From Crocinitomicaceae bacterium (GTDB taxonomy: Bacteria; Bacteroidota; Bacteroidia; Flavobacteriales_D; Crocinitomicaceae): a DNA stretch of 44,157 bases. Under the pieces are notes generated by a model. That model did not search any database and was not told the origin of the DNA. It saw only the letters and a program-made list of their open reading frames with translations. Positions 35,332-44,060 of the stretch are shown one piece after another. Numbering within the stretch: position 1 is the stretch's first letter; each line of letters opens with the position of its first letter. A program made the position numbers and the translations under genes. Location of the stretch: assembly GCA_024639405.1 (NCBI GenBank), contig JAHEIL010000052.1:1-44157 (forward strand). Direction: 5' to 3'.

Positions 35332-35339
35332 TAGATTTG
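35332..35339 (+). promoter_or_regulatory. accA -7 box
   Basis: TAGATTTG is an exact TAnnTTTG match 21 nt before the accA ATG at 35361. No clear -33 TTG is seen. Confidence 0.5.
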
Positions 35340-35360
35340 TAACCTTAAAATAATCAAATT

Positions 35361-36314
35361 ATGTCTGTTTATTTAGATTTTGAAGAACCGTTAAAAGCAT
35401 TAGAAGAGCAAATTGAGCAAACCAAAGAAATTGGTGCAAGCACAGAAGTTGATATGACAGATAAAATCAACGAATTGCAAAATTTGCTTTCTGAAAAAAC
35501 GAAAGAAATATTTACAGGGTTAACACCTTGGCAACGCGTACAATTATCACGTCATCCAGATCGACCTTATTCATTGGCATACATTAATGCAATAACTAAT
35601 GGTGATTTCCAAGAATACCATGGTGACAGAAGTGTAAAAGATGACAAAGCAATGATTGGTGGATTCGGTTCAATTGATGGGCAAACAGTTATGTTTATTG
35701 GTCAACAAAAAGGAATCAATACAAAAATGCGCCAATACAGAAACTTTGGGATGCCAAATCCTGAAGGTTACCGTAAAGCATTGCGATTAATGAAATTAGC
35801 TGAAAAATTTGAAAAGCCTATTGTTACGTTTATCGACACACCAGGAGCTTTTCCAGGTTTGGAAGCAGAAGAACGTGGTCAAGGAGAAGCTATTGCGCGC
35901 AACATCTACGAAATGATGCGTTTGAAAGTTCCTGTAATTTGTATCATTATCGGTGAAGGTGCTTCAGGTGGAGCTTTAGGAATTGGGGTTGGTGACAAAG
36001 TTGTAATGTTAGAAAACACTTGGTATTCAGTTATTTCACCTGAATCTTGTTCATCTATTTTATGGCGTTCTTGGGACTTCAAAGAAATTGCTGCAGATGC
36101 CTTGAAATTAACATCAACAGACATGAAGAAAAATGGATTGGTTGATGAAGTAATTAAAGAACCAATTAACGGTGCTCACAGAAGTCAAGAAGAAATATTC
36201 GAAACTGTTAAAAATTCAATCAAAGAATACTTAAAAGAATTAAGCCCTCAAAAAGCTGATAAAAGAATCAATGATCGCATTGAGAAATTCAGCAAAATGG
36301 GTGTTTGGAAATAA
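35361..36314 (+). CDS. accA: Acetyl-CoA carboxylase carboxyltransferase subunit alpha
   Basis: This 317-residue cytoplasmic enzyme subunit transfers the carboxyl group from biotin on BCCP to acetyl-CoA, making malonyl-CoA for fatty acid synthesis with AccD. Recognisable family blocks are [34 protein letters not shown], the crotonase-fold core GQQKGINTK and [56 protein letters not shown] and [14 protein letters not shown]. Length is typical. It is a single gene; an inverted repeat at 36344-36382 follows it. Confidence 0.97.
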   Translation: MSVYLDFEEPLKALEEQIEQTKEIGASTEVDMTDKINELQNLLSEKTKEIFTGLTPWQRVQLSRHPDRPYSLAYINAITNGDFQEYHGDRSVKDDKAMIGGFGSIDGQTVMFIGQQKGINTKMRQYRNFGMPNPEGYRKALRLMKLAEKFEKPIVTFIDTPGAFPGLEAEERGQGEAIARNIYEMMRLKVPVICIIIGEGASGGALGIGVGDKVVMLENTWYSVISPESCSSILWRSWDFKEIAADALKLTSTDMKKNGLVDEVIKEPINGAHRSQEEIFETVKNSIKEYLKELSPQKADKRINDRIEKFSKMGVWK

Positions 36315-36343
36315 TTCAATCAACTAAAAAATTGAACGAGATA

Positions 36344-36382
36344 AGTTTTCTGATGAATCGAATCATTTTTTATCAGAAAACT
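36344..36382. repeat. 11-bp inverted repeat between accA and the GT2 fusion gene
   Basis: AGTTTTCTGAT (36344-36354) and ATCAGAAAACT (36372-36382) are perfect complements around a 17-nt loop. The sequence after it (ATATCTTT) lacks a T-run, so termination is uncertain. A TATCTTTA promoter-like box begins at 36384, directly after it, so it may serve as a combined terminator or operator. Confidence 0.5.
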
Positions 36383-36417
36383 ATATCTTTATCTACTTTA
36401 TCTTAAGGTACTATACT

Positions 36418-38295
36418 ATGACTAAAAAATTAATTTTTCTTTTTACTGTTTTCATTAGCTTAACTTCTTTTGGACAAGTTACAAAACAGATTAAAGGTCA
36501 AATGATTGACCAACGCACAGAAGAAACAATCGAAAAATGTGAAATCATGATTCAAAATCAAGCTACAAAGAAAAAATTTGTAGCTGAAACGGATGACAAT
36601 GGTTATTTTTCATTTAAAAATGTACCTATCGGAAAATACACCTTCCACATTACAGATAAAGATTACACAGATACAAAATTCAATTTTGAAACAAATGCTG
36701 AAGAACATGTTGCTAAAAATTATGTCTTTGGTTCACCAATCACAGGTAAATTAAAAGTTTCCTGGTTATTTAATTGGGGTGATCGCGGTAAAAAAGAACA
36801 TTATTGGTCACATCTTGTTGCAAAGATTATTTTAACAATTTATGGACTTTGTTTGTTATTGGTCTTCTTTTACAGCGTATTACAATTATCATTGGCTATT
36901 GCTTATGTACGTAACAAAAAGAAAAAAGAAACAAAAAAAGCACCTGTTTACGATCCAGCTACTACACCTAAAGTAACGATTCAATTACCAATGTTCAACG
37001 AATTGTATGTTGCTGATCGAATCATTGAAACAATTGCAAAATTTGATTATCCTTCTGATAAAATACAAATCCAAGTTTTGGATGATTCAACAGATGAAAC
37101 AAAAGATGTTATCGCAAAAAAGGTAGCAGAAGTTGCTGCACGAGGAATCAATATCCAACACATTCACCGTGTGGACAGAACAGGATACAAAGCTGGTGCT
37201 TTAGATGCTGCAATGGATCGTGTTGAAAGTGAATTCATTGCGATTTTTGATGCAGATTTTATTCCAGATTCAGATTGGTTACAAAAAACGATGCCTTACT
37301 TTGAAAATGAAAACATTGGTGTTGTTCAAACACGTTGGGGACACATCAATAAATCCTATTCTATCTTAACAGAATTACAAGCGTTTGGATTAAACGGTCA
37401 CTTCGCGATTGAACAAGGTGGAAGAAACGCTGCAGGTCATTACATCAACTTTAATGGAACTGGTGGAATATGGCGTAAAAAATGCATTGAAGATGCAGGA
37501 GGTTGGGAACACGATACATTGACAGAAGATTTAGACTTAAGCTATCGTGCGCAAATTAAAGGATGGAAATTCCAATACTTAGAAGATGTTATCGCACCTG
37601 CTGAATTGCCAATTACAATGTCTGCACTAAAAAGCCAACAACACCGTTGGATGAAAGGTGGAGCGGAGTGTTTTGTAAAAATGTGGAAAACCATTTTAAC
37701 TGCTAAAAATGTAAAATTAGCGGATCGTATTCACGGTTTATCTCACTTATTCAATTCAACTGTATTTGTCTTTATTTTTGTGATTTCATTACTTTCATTA
37801 GCAGTATTACATGTAAAAGATAGTTTCTCTGATTTAAACAATGTGCTTCAATTTATGGGATTCTTCATTATTAGTACTGTTTTCTTAATGTATTATTATT
37901 GGAATGCGTACAGAGACAAAACTGAAAATACATTCAAATCTTTCATCCGATTTGTTGGAAGATTTTTCCAATTCTTAGTCGTTTCAATGGGACTATCATT
38001 AAGCAATACAGTAGCTGTTTTAGAAGGTTATTTGGGTATCAAAAGTTCATTTGTTCGTACACCTAAATTCAATGTTTCAGTAAAAAGTGAATTCAAAGGA
38101 AATAAATACGACAAAAAGAGTTTATCCATCATTAATATTGCTGAAGGGATTTTAATGGTTGTATTTGGATATACTGCTGTAATCAGATCTATTTATGGCG
38201 ATTTAGGAATGATGCCTTTCCATTTAATGTTATCAATTGGATACGGAGTAATCTTCTTTTCAACATTGAAAGAAAATCGTCAAAGCGGAAAATAA
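36418..38295 (+). CDS. Carboxypeptidase-regulatory-like domain fused to cellulose-synthase-like GT2
   Basis: This 625-residue protein has a signal peptide (MTKKLIFLFTVFISLTSFGQ). A carboxypeptidase regulatory-like beta domain covers about 22-105 (GQMIDQRTEETIEKCEIMI ... DDNGYFSFKNVPIGKYTFHI), which should lie in the periplasm. A membrane span near 138-163 follows, then a processive-type GT2 domain with LDDSTDET (near 221), DADF (278), TEDLD (368) and QQHRW (407). Three or four more membrane spans follow (about 445-465, 475-495, 595-620). The GT2 part belongs with the cellulose-synthase/glucosylceramide-like inner-membrane enzymes that polymerise and export a glycan or make glycolipids. The product is unknown. 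Confidence 0.85.
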   Translation: MTKKLIFLFTVFISLTSFGQVTKQIKGQMIDQRTEETIEKCEIMIQNQATKKKFVAETDDNGYFSFKNVPIGKYTFHITDKDYTDTKFNFETNAEEHVAKNYVFGSPITGKLKVSWLFNWGDRGKKEHYWSHLVAKIILTIYGLCLLLVFFYSVLQLSLAIAYVRNKKKKETKKAPVYDPATTPKVTIQLPMFNELYVADRIIETIAKFDYPSDKIQIQVLDDSTDETKDVIAKKVAEVAARGINIQHIHRVDRTGYKAGALDAAMDRVESEFIAIFDADFIPDSDWLQKTMPYFENENIGVVQTRWGHINKSYSILTELQAFGLNGHFAIEQGGRNAAGHYINFNGTGGIWRKKCIEDAGGWEHDTLTEDLDLSYRAQIKGWKFQYLEDVIAPAELPITMSALKSQQHRWMKGGAECFVKMWKTILTAKNVKLADRIHGLSHLFNSTVFVFIFVISLLSLAVLHVKDSFSDLNNVLQFMGFFIISTVFLMYYYWNAYRDKTENTFKSFIRFVGRFFQFLVVSMGLSLSNTVAVLEGYLGIKSSFVRTPKFNVSVKSEFKGNKYDKKSLSIINIAEGILMVVFGYTAVIRSIYGDLGMMPFHLMLSIGYGVIFFSTLKENRQSGK

Positions 38296-38316
38296 GAAAA
38301 TTTTTAAAATGAATTT

Positions 38317-38349
38317 AAAAGGTGGATGATTAATTCACCTTTTTTTTTG
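38317..38349 (+). terminator. Terminator after the GT2 fusion gene
   Basis: AAAAGGTG (38317-38324) pairs with CACCTTTT (38336-38343) and a T-run follows to 38348. It overlaps the last codons of the convergent yidD gene. Confidence 0.85.
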
Positions 38350-38577
38350 AGGTACTGGATCATGACCATGTCTACCCCATGGATGACAAGATAAAATTCG
38401 TTTTACCCCTAAATAAGTTCCTTTAAAAGGTCCCCATACACGAACTGCCTCCAACATATAATTCGAACACGTTGGTGTAAATCGACACGATGCTGGGAAA
38501 ATCGGTGAAATAATCCATTGGTAGATTTTAACTAACAATAAAATGGGAAACGATAGAATTTTAAAAACAACTTGCAT
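38335..38577 (-). CDS. yidD: Membrane protein insertion efficiency factor YidD
   Basis: From the ATG at 38577 this gives 80 residues. It shows the YidD family pattern: an N-terminal hydrophobic/amphipathic helix ([19 protein letters not shown]), [35 protein letters not shown] and the ending GHDPVP. It helps YidC-dependent insertion of inner-membrane proteins. An in-frame TTG at 38592 would add five residues but lies in a stretch resembling a -7 box (TAAATTTG on the minus strand). In many bacteria yidD sits in the rpmH-rnpA-yidC cluster; here it is solitary. Confidence 0.95.
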   Translation of the reverse strand: MQVVFKILSFPILLLVKIYQWIISPIFPASCRFTPTCSNYMLEAVRVWGPFKGTYLGVKRILSCHPWGRHGHDPVPQKKR

Positions 38578-38686
38578 GTTCAAATTTAACAAAGTTCTTT
38601 GAATCGTCTATTTTAAGTGTAATCTTTTAAACAATTACTCGTTTGTTATTATAATTATCGTTCGCATACACAACAAACTAAATTTG

Positions 38687-38694
38687 TAATTTTG
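38687..38694 (+). promoter_or_regulatory. -7 box of the lytic transglycosylase gene
   Basis: TAATTTTG is an exact TAnnTTTG match 22 nt before the ATG at 38717. No -33 TTG is obvious. Confidence 0.5.
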
Positions 38695-38716
38695 AGAAGA
38701 GTCTATTTTTAAATCT

Positions 38717-39655
38717 ATGCAAATTAAAACCATTTTTTTCAGCCTTTGTTTTCTTCCAATTCTTTCTTTTTCTCAATCAAAATGGGACAATGAAAAAATA
38801 ATTGTGCAAAATGAATCAGCCACAAGTACGTTATTACATGCAGACAAATTGTATGAACACAGATGGGACACACTACCTCAAACGCAATTTTGGAAAAAAA
38901 TCATGCAGCTTTCTCCTGACTCATGTATTATAAATGTTGCTAGTAATCGGAAAATCATTGATAAAATAGCTTTAAAAAAATGGTCAGCTCAAACTGAATT
39001 TCAAAAAGATTTGTACCGCGACAGTGTTCGTTTGGCTCATGGTCTTTCAACGACAGAGCAAATCAATGTCACAACTGGAAAAAATGATTTTTACAGATTC
39101 AAAGATGTGTACCCATCCCTTTCAAAAGGAATTAAAGAATTCGAACGTAACGGTGTAGATCCATGGTACGCGCAAGCAATATTATTGATTGAAAGTCCTG
39201 GCCAATTAAAAAAATCAAGTGTTGGCGCATATGGTGCATTTCAATTAATGCCAAGTGTAGCTCGATCATATGGATTAGTTGTTAATACAGATTTTGATGA
39301 ACGAAAAAGTTTTGAGCGTTCAGCATATGCTGCATCAAAATTGATTGAACGCGTTTGTATACCTTCCGCAAAAAGTATACTTTCTGATCACAATATCACG
39401 TATAACGAATCAGACTTATGGTTTAGACTATTTGTATTACATGTCTATCATGCTGGTGCATCCAATGTTAGAGCTGTAGTTTCAAAAATTGCGCCTCAAA
39501 TTGGCAATAGAGAATTAATCATGGAAATGTGGCAAACTAAAGCTGCTTCTTTTGGTAATAATTCTCAAAATTATACGCAATTAGCCTTGGCTTCACAATT
39601 TATTTTAGACGAATTAGTATATACTACTTGTACTGAAATAAACCGCTTGAAATAA
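38717..39655 (+). CDS. Lytic transglycosylase (SLT domain) protein
   Basis: This 312-residue exported protein has a signal peptide (MQIKTIFFSLCFLPILSFSQ). The SLT domain lies at about 145-290: WYAQAILLIES with catalytic Glu159, then SSVGAYGAFQLMPSVARSYGL, and VLHVYHAGASNVRAVV later, as in MltD-type enzymes. It cleaves the MurNAc-GlcNAc bond in peptidoglycan, producing anhydro ends. The family usually has ES(x)G at this point and here it reads ESPG, consistent with it. No LysM repeats are present. The next gene starts at the base after its stop codon, so the two are co-transcribed. Confidence 0.85.
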   Translation: MQIKTIFFSLCFLPILSFSQSKWDNEKIIVQNESATSTLLHADKLYEHRWDTLPQTQFWKKIMQLSPDSCIINVASNRKIIDKIALKKWSAQTEFQKDLYRDSVRLAHGLSTTEQINVTTGKNDFYRFKDVYPSLSKGIKEFERNGVDPWYAQAILLIESPGQLKKSSVGAYGAFQLMPSVARSYGLVVNTDFDERKSFERSAYAASKLIERVCIPSAKSILSDHNITYNESDLWFRLFVLHVYHAGASNVRAVVSKIAPQIGNRELIMEMWQTKAASFGNNSQNYTQLALASQFILDELVYTTCTEINRLK

Positions 39656-40222
39656 ATGCATTTAATAGAACCATTTTACGGATGGAGAAACCATTACATC
39701 GCTTCTGAAGATCCATCTTCGCCTTTTTACAATCGAATTTATAGCGAGTTTGAATTTCAAAATAGTGTGTATAATTTTTACATTCACCCTCAATGGGATG
39801 AAATAGGTTCCCCAACTTTATTTATTAAAATTCTATATATTGAATACGATGAAAACTATGCTATCATAGAATTGATGGGGGAATGGAACGATGCCATTGA
39901 AAATGATATCATGACGCTCAAAAGAGATATAATTGAAACATTAATGAACGAAGGGATTAACAAATTTATACTGATTGGAGAAAATGTTTTAAATTTTCAC
40001 TATTCAGATGATTGTTATTACGAAGAATGGTTTGACGATGTTGAAGATGGATGGATTGCATTGATTAATTTTCATGATCATGTCATCAATGAATTTGAGC
40101 GGATTCATATAGATCATTACTTCGTGATGGGTGGAGAATTAGAAGACATTGAATGGCGAACATACCAACCTGCTCAATTTTATAAAAAAGTAGAAGATTT
40201 AGTTACAAAAAGATTGACATAA
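39656..40222 (+). CDS. Hypothetical acidic protein
   Basis: This 188-residue protein has no signal peptide or membrane span. It is rich in Asp, Glu, Tyr and Trp (YYEEWFDDVEDGW; GGELEDIEWRTYQPAQFY). I do not recognise a family. Its start codon directly follows the stop of the lytic transglycosylase gene with zero spacing, so translation is probably coupled. The alternating beta/alpha pattern (LFIKILYIEYDENYAIIELMG, then an amphipathic helix, then KFILIGENVL) suggests a compact alpha/beta fold. It is likely cytoplasmic, so a direct action on peptidoglycan is doubtful. Confidence 0.7.
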   Translation: MHLIEPFYGWRNHYIASEDPSSPFYNRIYSEFEFQNSVYNFYIHPQWDEIGSPTLFIKILYIEYDENYAIIELMGEWNDAIENDIMTLKRDIIETLMNEGINKFILIGENVLNFHYSDDCYYEEWFDDVEDGWIALINFHDHVINEFERIHIDHYFVMGGELEDIEWRTYQPAQFYKKVEDLVTKRLT

Positions 40223-40249
40223 AAAAAGCTCATTTTAATAATGAGCTTT
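40221..40249 (-). terminator. Bidirectional terminator, better for the minus-strand operon
   Basis: AAAGCTCATT (40225-40234) pairs with AATGAGCTTT (40240-40249). On the minus strand it is followed by seven T's, fitting the end of the cytochrome operon. On the plus strand it can also stop the preceding gene. Confidence 0.85.
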
Positions 40250-40267
40250 CCTTTAATTAGTATCAAA

Positions 40268-41134
40268 TTATAGCATGATCTTTTTATCAATTCCTTTATT
40301 TCCAATAAATAAATGTACGAAATACACACCGTGTTTAATGTTTGATGGAATCTGAACAGAGTGCTTATTTTTTCCTACAGATGTTAATCCTAAATCTTTA
40401 GTAAATACAGATTTCCCGCTTGCATCTACAATATTTAGAAACAAATTATCAACAGATAGCGCATCAAAATTAACTTGAATTTGATTAGATTCTGTATTTA
40501 CACCAACTACTAGATTAGAATTATTCTGCGCTTCTTGTACGCTAGCAGTAGAACCAATTATATGTTGAGATAAGTATATTACGTCTCCGTTATCATTGTT
40601 ATTTCCATTTGCTTTATTAGTCGCTAAATAAAATGTTACATCTCCAACATTTGTTGAAGGAGCTGTCCAAGACCATAACCATATTGTTGTAGTGGCATTA
40701 TTACTCGTTGATTTATGATTCGCATATTTGCGTGTTGAACCATTTATAGCAGTATTTAAACCTGCGGTAAATGATCCGGCCATATTTCCATTTCCATCCA
40801 ATGCAGTAGCTTGAAAGCCCTTTTTACTTGGATTTGAATTCATAGAAACAGAAACTGCATAAATTTGACCTGGCACATAACTAGTAACGGGGTTTCCAGT
40901 TGCTTCAATCAATACAAAAGCGTTTTCTGAAGCTCCTGATTGTGCCGATCCACTATGGCAACTTGTGCAAGATGTTTCACCAGGCGCACCTGTTTTACCT
41001 ACAGGAGAACCAGCACCATTTTTTAAATGTGCAAATGCGTAATCAAATTTTTCTATAGTAATATGTTGATTACGAAAGGAAAAAAGTGCTGATAATCCAA
41101 CGATTGCAACGATAGTAAAAATATTCTTTTTCAT
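40268..41134 (-). CDS. T9SS-sorted CxxCH protein (choice-of-anchor V type)
   Basis: This 288-residue secreted protein has a hydrophobic signal at about 5-20. A c-type heme motif C56-TS-C59-H60 lies in the frame GKTGAPGETSCTSCHSG, followed by a beta-sandwich (VPGQIYAVSVSMNSNPSKKGFQATAL) that matches the choice-of-anchor V layout of Bacteroidota. The C-terminal T9SS domain runs from about 210 (FLNIVDASGKSVFTKDLG ... GVYFVHLFIGNKGIDKKIML). A heme-bearing protein sorted by T9SS would be on the cell surface. It is the last gene of a five-gene operon, 6 bp after the cytochrome lipoprotein. Whether heme is really attached is not proven by one CxxCH. Confidence 0.8.
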   Translation of the reverse strand: MKKNIFTIVAIVGLSALFSFRNQHITIEKFDYAFAHLKNGAGSPVGKTGAPGETSCTSCHSGSAQSGASENAFVLIEATGNPVTSYVPGQIYAVSVSMNSNPSKKGFQATALDGNGNMAGSFTAGLNTAINGSTRKYANHKSTSNNATTTIWLWSWTAPSTNVGDVTFYLATNKANGNNNDNGDVIYLSQHIIGSTASVQEAQNNSNLVVGVNTESNQIQVNFDALSVDNLFLNIVDASGKSVFTKDLGLTSVGKNKHSVQIPSNIKHGVYFVHLFIGNKGIDKKIML

Positions 41135-41140
41135 AAAAAT

Positions 41141-41485
41141 TTAATTATTTTGTTTTCCTTGATTAATCCAACATGAAAATTGTTTAATTAATGTATCATT
41201 CAAAGCAGGGCCACCTTGAGGCATTAATTGAACAGATGTTCCTAAAAGTGAATTTTGAATTAACGAAGCATTAGCTGAAATATTAGAATGATTTGTTAAA
41301 ATGTATCCTGTTGAATTCCCATAATCATGACAGCTAATACAATATGTTTGTATCATAGGAAGAATTTGATCGGCAAAGGATATTGTTTGAGTACAAGTAC
41401 TATCAACAACAGTTACAGGTGCTTTATCTTTTTTACAAGCTGTTAAAATGACAAAAGCTATAAAAATTAAAGTCAGATTTTTCAT
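41141..41485 (-). CDS. c-type cytochrome lipoprotein
   Basis: The ATG at 41485 overlaps the previous stop by one base (TAATG) and gives 114 residues with a lipoprotein signal (MKNLTLIFIAFVILTAC, Cys17). An upstream in-frame ATG at 41521 would spoil the signal peptide. The small class I-like cytochrome has C49-IS-C52-H53 and M88 in QLMPQGG as the probable second axial ligand, close to the planctomycete-type/cytochrome c family with the pattern ILPMIQTYCISCH. It is lipid-anchored in the periplasm or outer membrane. Its neighbours (YceI, DUF5777, a second CxxCH protein) suggest a shared electron-transfer module. Confidence 0.83.
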   Translation of the reverse strand: MKNLTLIFIAFVILTACKKDKAPVTVVDSTCTQTISFADQILPMIQTYCISCHDYGNSTGYILTNHSNISANASLIQNSLLGTSVQLMPQGGPALNDTLIKQFSCWINQGKQNN

Positions 41486-41880
41486 TATGATCGTATAAAT
41501 ATAGGTTTCAAAGCAAACCAAATTAATGCAGGAAAAAAGTGCATTGTCATTGCGTAAGTTGGAAAAATCACAGTTAAATACTCATCAAAATCTAAAGGTA
41601 ATTTAAATAACATCGGTGAAATTAAACTTGCAAAAACTAAAATAGTAAAGACACTATTAAATAGTATGTCACTGTATTTTGGTGTTACTTTTTTAGCTAT
41701 AAAATATCCAATGGATGCTAAAACAGATCCAAACATACACGCACCAAATAGATTCATTGAAGTAATGATTTTTGAAAAATCATACATAAATTCATCTTTT
41801 AATATGGAATAAAATAAATAACATGCTATACCTGAAACAAGACCAGCAGTTATACCGTGAAATAAATGATTTTTAAACAT
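41485..41880 (-). CDS. Small four-span membrane protein
   Basis: This 131-residue protein has about four hydrophobic segments (near 7-25, 38-62, 75-92, 103-125) and several His residues near membrane edges (H5, H8, H114). I do not recognise a family. It sits between yceI-like (4 bp upstream) and the cytochrome lipoprotein gene (1-bp overlap), so it is tightly coupled to both. A role as the inner-membrane part of the module, for example quinone or heme contact, is possible but only by position. Confidence 0.65.
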   Translation of the reverse strand: MFKNHLFHGITAGLVSGIACYLFYSILKDEFMYDFSKIITSMNLFGACMFGSVLASIGYFIAKKVTPKYSDILFNSVFTILVFASLISPMLFKLPLDFDEYLTVIFPTYAMTMHFFPALIWFALKPIFIRS

Positions 41881-41884
41881 TTTC

Positions 41885-42421
41885 TTATTTTTTAGTTACT
41901 GGAATCGAATATGTGATATTCATAATATCAGGAACGGCATCGCTTTTCTTACCTACTTTATGTTCTATGCGATTAACGCCAAAAGTACCTGTCAATACTA
42001 AATCATTACCTGATTTAGCAACTTTCATAGGTATTTTTTTTGCTTTAGTAATTCCTTTAATTGTTAAATTTCCTATAACGTTAAAAGAATCTCCAGATTT
42101 AGAAATTTTAGTTGATTCAAATTTAATTTCAGGATGTTTATCTGCATCAAACCACTCTTCAGTTTGCGCTTTTTTATTCATCATTCCGTTTCCTGTAGAG
42201 ATTGAATTTACTTTGAAAGTTAAATCAATTGATGAATTTTCTATATCATTTTCGTCAAATTTAACGATACCTTTAGCATCTTTAAAAACCCCACTTGGAT
42301 CTTTACTTTTAAATGCTATGGAATAACCATCTTTAACTTTGTAATCTTGAGGTGTAAATGCTATTTTGGCAGACGTAAATAAAAATAGAGCAGCTACTAA
42401 TGGATAAAATATTTTTTTCAT
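41885..42421 (-). CDS. YceI family protein
   Basis: This 178-residue periplasmic protein has a signal peptide (MKKIFYPLVAALFLFTSAKIA). The YceI lipocalin-like barrel shows DPSGVFKDAKGIVKFDENDIENSSID, EEWFDADKHPEIKFESTKIS, IGNLTIKGITK and a C-terminal beta strand. The family binds isoprenoids such as polyprenyl or quinone-like chains inside the barrel. Linked to c-type cytochromes it may carry or store a quinone-like lipid; this role is inference. It starts 37 bp after the DUF5777 gene. Confidence 0.92.
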   Translation of the reverse strand: MKKIFYPLVAALFLFTSAKIAFTPQDYKVKDGYSIAFKSKDPSGVFKDAKGIVKFDENDIENSSIDLTFKVNSISTGNGMMNKKAQTEEWFDADKHPEIKFESTKISKSGDSFNVIGNLTIKGITKAKKIPMKVAKSGNDLVLTGTFGVNRIEHKVGKKSDAVPDIMNITYSIPVTKK

Positions 42422-42458
42422 AAATTGTGAATTTATTTAAGTTATTGTGATTTATTTA

Positions 42459-43364
42459 TTATTCTTTTTCCCACTTTCTTCCTATGCAAAAACCAAGTCT
42501 AAATTGACCTTTATTCCAGCTATCAAAAGTATTTGTTATAAACTGTGTTTCACCGAAGCCAGAAGAATTTGTAAGATTAACCGTAAAGTTATGACCAAAT
42601 GTTATCCATTCAAAGGCGATACCTAAACTATTGTAATTAGTAGTTCTAATTGCACTATTTGTAAAACAATGGTAGTATTCAACTAATATTGCCATTTTAG
42701 AATTTAATGCTAAACGCAAACCACTTCCTAAAGAAAAAATTGTATTATCATCGTCAGATGCAACTAGATTTCGGTGAACCAATGTCGGCATCAATGCAAA
42801 ACTAAATTTATCACCAAATTTCTTAGCTAAATTCAACTGTAAAGAATAAGCTAAGCGATGTTCCCATTTTGGAAAACTACTTACTTGTGTTAAATCTGTT
42901 GAAGCTTTCATGTATGTAAAACTAGATGTTCCAAGAATAGCCATAGAAAAAGGTAAACCTTTTTTAACTTGATTAAAAACTCTGTATTTCGCAAAACCGT
43001 CAATCAATGAACGATAAGGTTCACCTGTTCCTTTTGAACGTCCAAGACCTACCATTAACTTATCAGTTATACCATATTCAAAAGCAATTCTAATATCCGA
43101 TGAATTATCAAAACCATACATTGTTTGAACTCCACCATCATTACCAGCAATATCTCCAAATCTATGTTCAACTCTAAATTCTAAAACACCTTTTCTTAGT
43201 GTCTCTATAGAATGCCCATTGATTATTCTTGTTGATTGAAAAGTTTCTTTCACAATAAGTGAATCTTCAACTTGAGGATATTCTTCAATAAATGTAAGTG
43301 AATCTTCTTGTGAAAATGTAAAGAGTGGTAACGAAGAAATCAAAAATGAAAAAAAATATTTCAT
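42459..43364 (-). CDS. DUF5777 family outer-membrane beta-barrel protein
   Basis: This 301-residue protein has a signal peptide (MKYFFSFLISSLPLFTFSQ). The body is a predicted beta-barrel with the family signature LRKGVLEFRVEHRFGDIAG near residue 60, then ITDKLMVGLGRSKGTGE and alternating strands to the end (FRLGFCIGRKW). In Bacteroidota this family is often encoded beside YceI and c-type cytochrome genes, as here. It heads the five-gene operon running to 40268. It could be a porin or a sleeve for the cytochromes, which is speculation. Confidence 0.83.
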   Translation of the reverse strand: MKYFFSFLISSLPLFTFSQEDSLTFIEEYPQVEDSLIVKETFQSTRIINGHSIETLRKGVLEFRVEHRFGDIAGNDGGVQTMYGFDNSSDIRIAFEYGITDKLMVGLGRSKGTGEPYRSLIDGFAKYRVFNQVKKGLPFSMAILGTSSFTYMKASTDLTQVSSFPKWEHRLAYSLQLNLAKKFGDKFSFALMPTLVHRNLVASDDDNTIFSLGSGLRLALNSKMAILVEYYHCFTNSAIRTTNYNSLGIAFEWITFGHNFTVNLTNSSGFGETQFITNTFDSWNKGQFRLGFCIGRKWEKE

Positions 43365-43432
43365 AGAAAATAATTATTTATAGTGTAAACTTAATAAAAA
43401 AAATATCTTTAATGCAAAATTTAACAATAAAA

Positions 43433-43999
43433 ATGACAAAAATAGAATTAAGACAAATGTTTCAAAACAAAAGGAATCTGTTAAAAGATGATGATATTGA
43501 TCATTTAACTGATAAAATAATTATTTGTTTATCTGAACAATTAAATTTAGAAAATAAAAAAACACATATTTTCTTACCCATTACAAAAAAAAAAGAGATT
43601 AATACTTATAAAATAATTGATTTTTTAAGAACTAAAAAATGTAAAATTATTATTCCAAAAAGTGATTTTAAAAATAGCACATTAAACCATTTTGAATACA
43701 CTTCAGATACAGAAATTAAAATAACTGAATATGGAATACCTGAACCAATTAATGGAATTGAAACTTCAATAAATGATCTAGAAATTGTATTTATCCCTCT
43801 TCTTTGTTTTGATTTTATAGGGAATCGATTAGGTTATGGGAAAGGATTCTATGATCGTTTTCTATCAACACTTTCAGAAGATTGTTTAAAAATTGGTTTA
43901 AGTCACTTCGATGCCTTTGAATCATTACTTCCGATAGAAAAATTCGATATTAGATTAGATTATTGTATAACACCAAATCGAGTTTATTCATTTATATGA
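43433..43999 (+). CDS. 5-formyltetrahydrofolate cyclo-ligase
   Basis: This 188-residue enzyme converts 5-formyl-THF to 5,10-methenyl-THF using ATP (folate salvage). The start at 43433 gives the family-typical MTKIELRQMFQNKRNLL; an ATG at 43412 lies only four bases after a -7-like box (TATCTTTA, 43400-43407). Diagnostic motifs are IFLPITKKKEINTY, FIPLLCFDFIGNRLGYGKGFYDRFL (nucleotide and folate site) and IGLSHFDAF. Very A-rich codon use compared with neighbours. It converges on the rRNA operon. Confidence 0.93.
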   Translation: MTKIELRQMFQNKRNLLKDDDIDHLTDKIIICLSEQLNLENKKTHIFLPITKKKEINTYKIIDFLRTKKCKIIIPKSDFKNSTLNHFEYTSDTEIKITEYGIPEPINGIETSINDLEIVFIPLLCFDFIGNRLGYGKGFYDRFLSTLSEDCLKIGLSHFDAFESLLPIEKFDIRLDYCITPNRVYSFI

Positions 44000-44060
44000 T
44001 TTTATAATACCTAGTATTTTCTTCTATTAAAACACTATTTCCAAAAAGTTAAAGCATAAA

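Noticed and set aside
38581-38588. TAAATTTG box on the minus strand as a yidD promoter
   Set aside because: The start of transcription would fall on the ATG itself, and no -33 TTG is present.
44006-44018. Short hairpin AATAC-cta-GTATT after the cyclo-ligase gene
   Set aside because: Only 5 A/T-rich pairs with a 3-nt loop; too weak to call a terminator.
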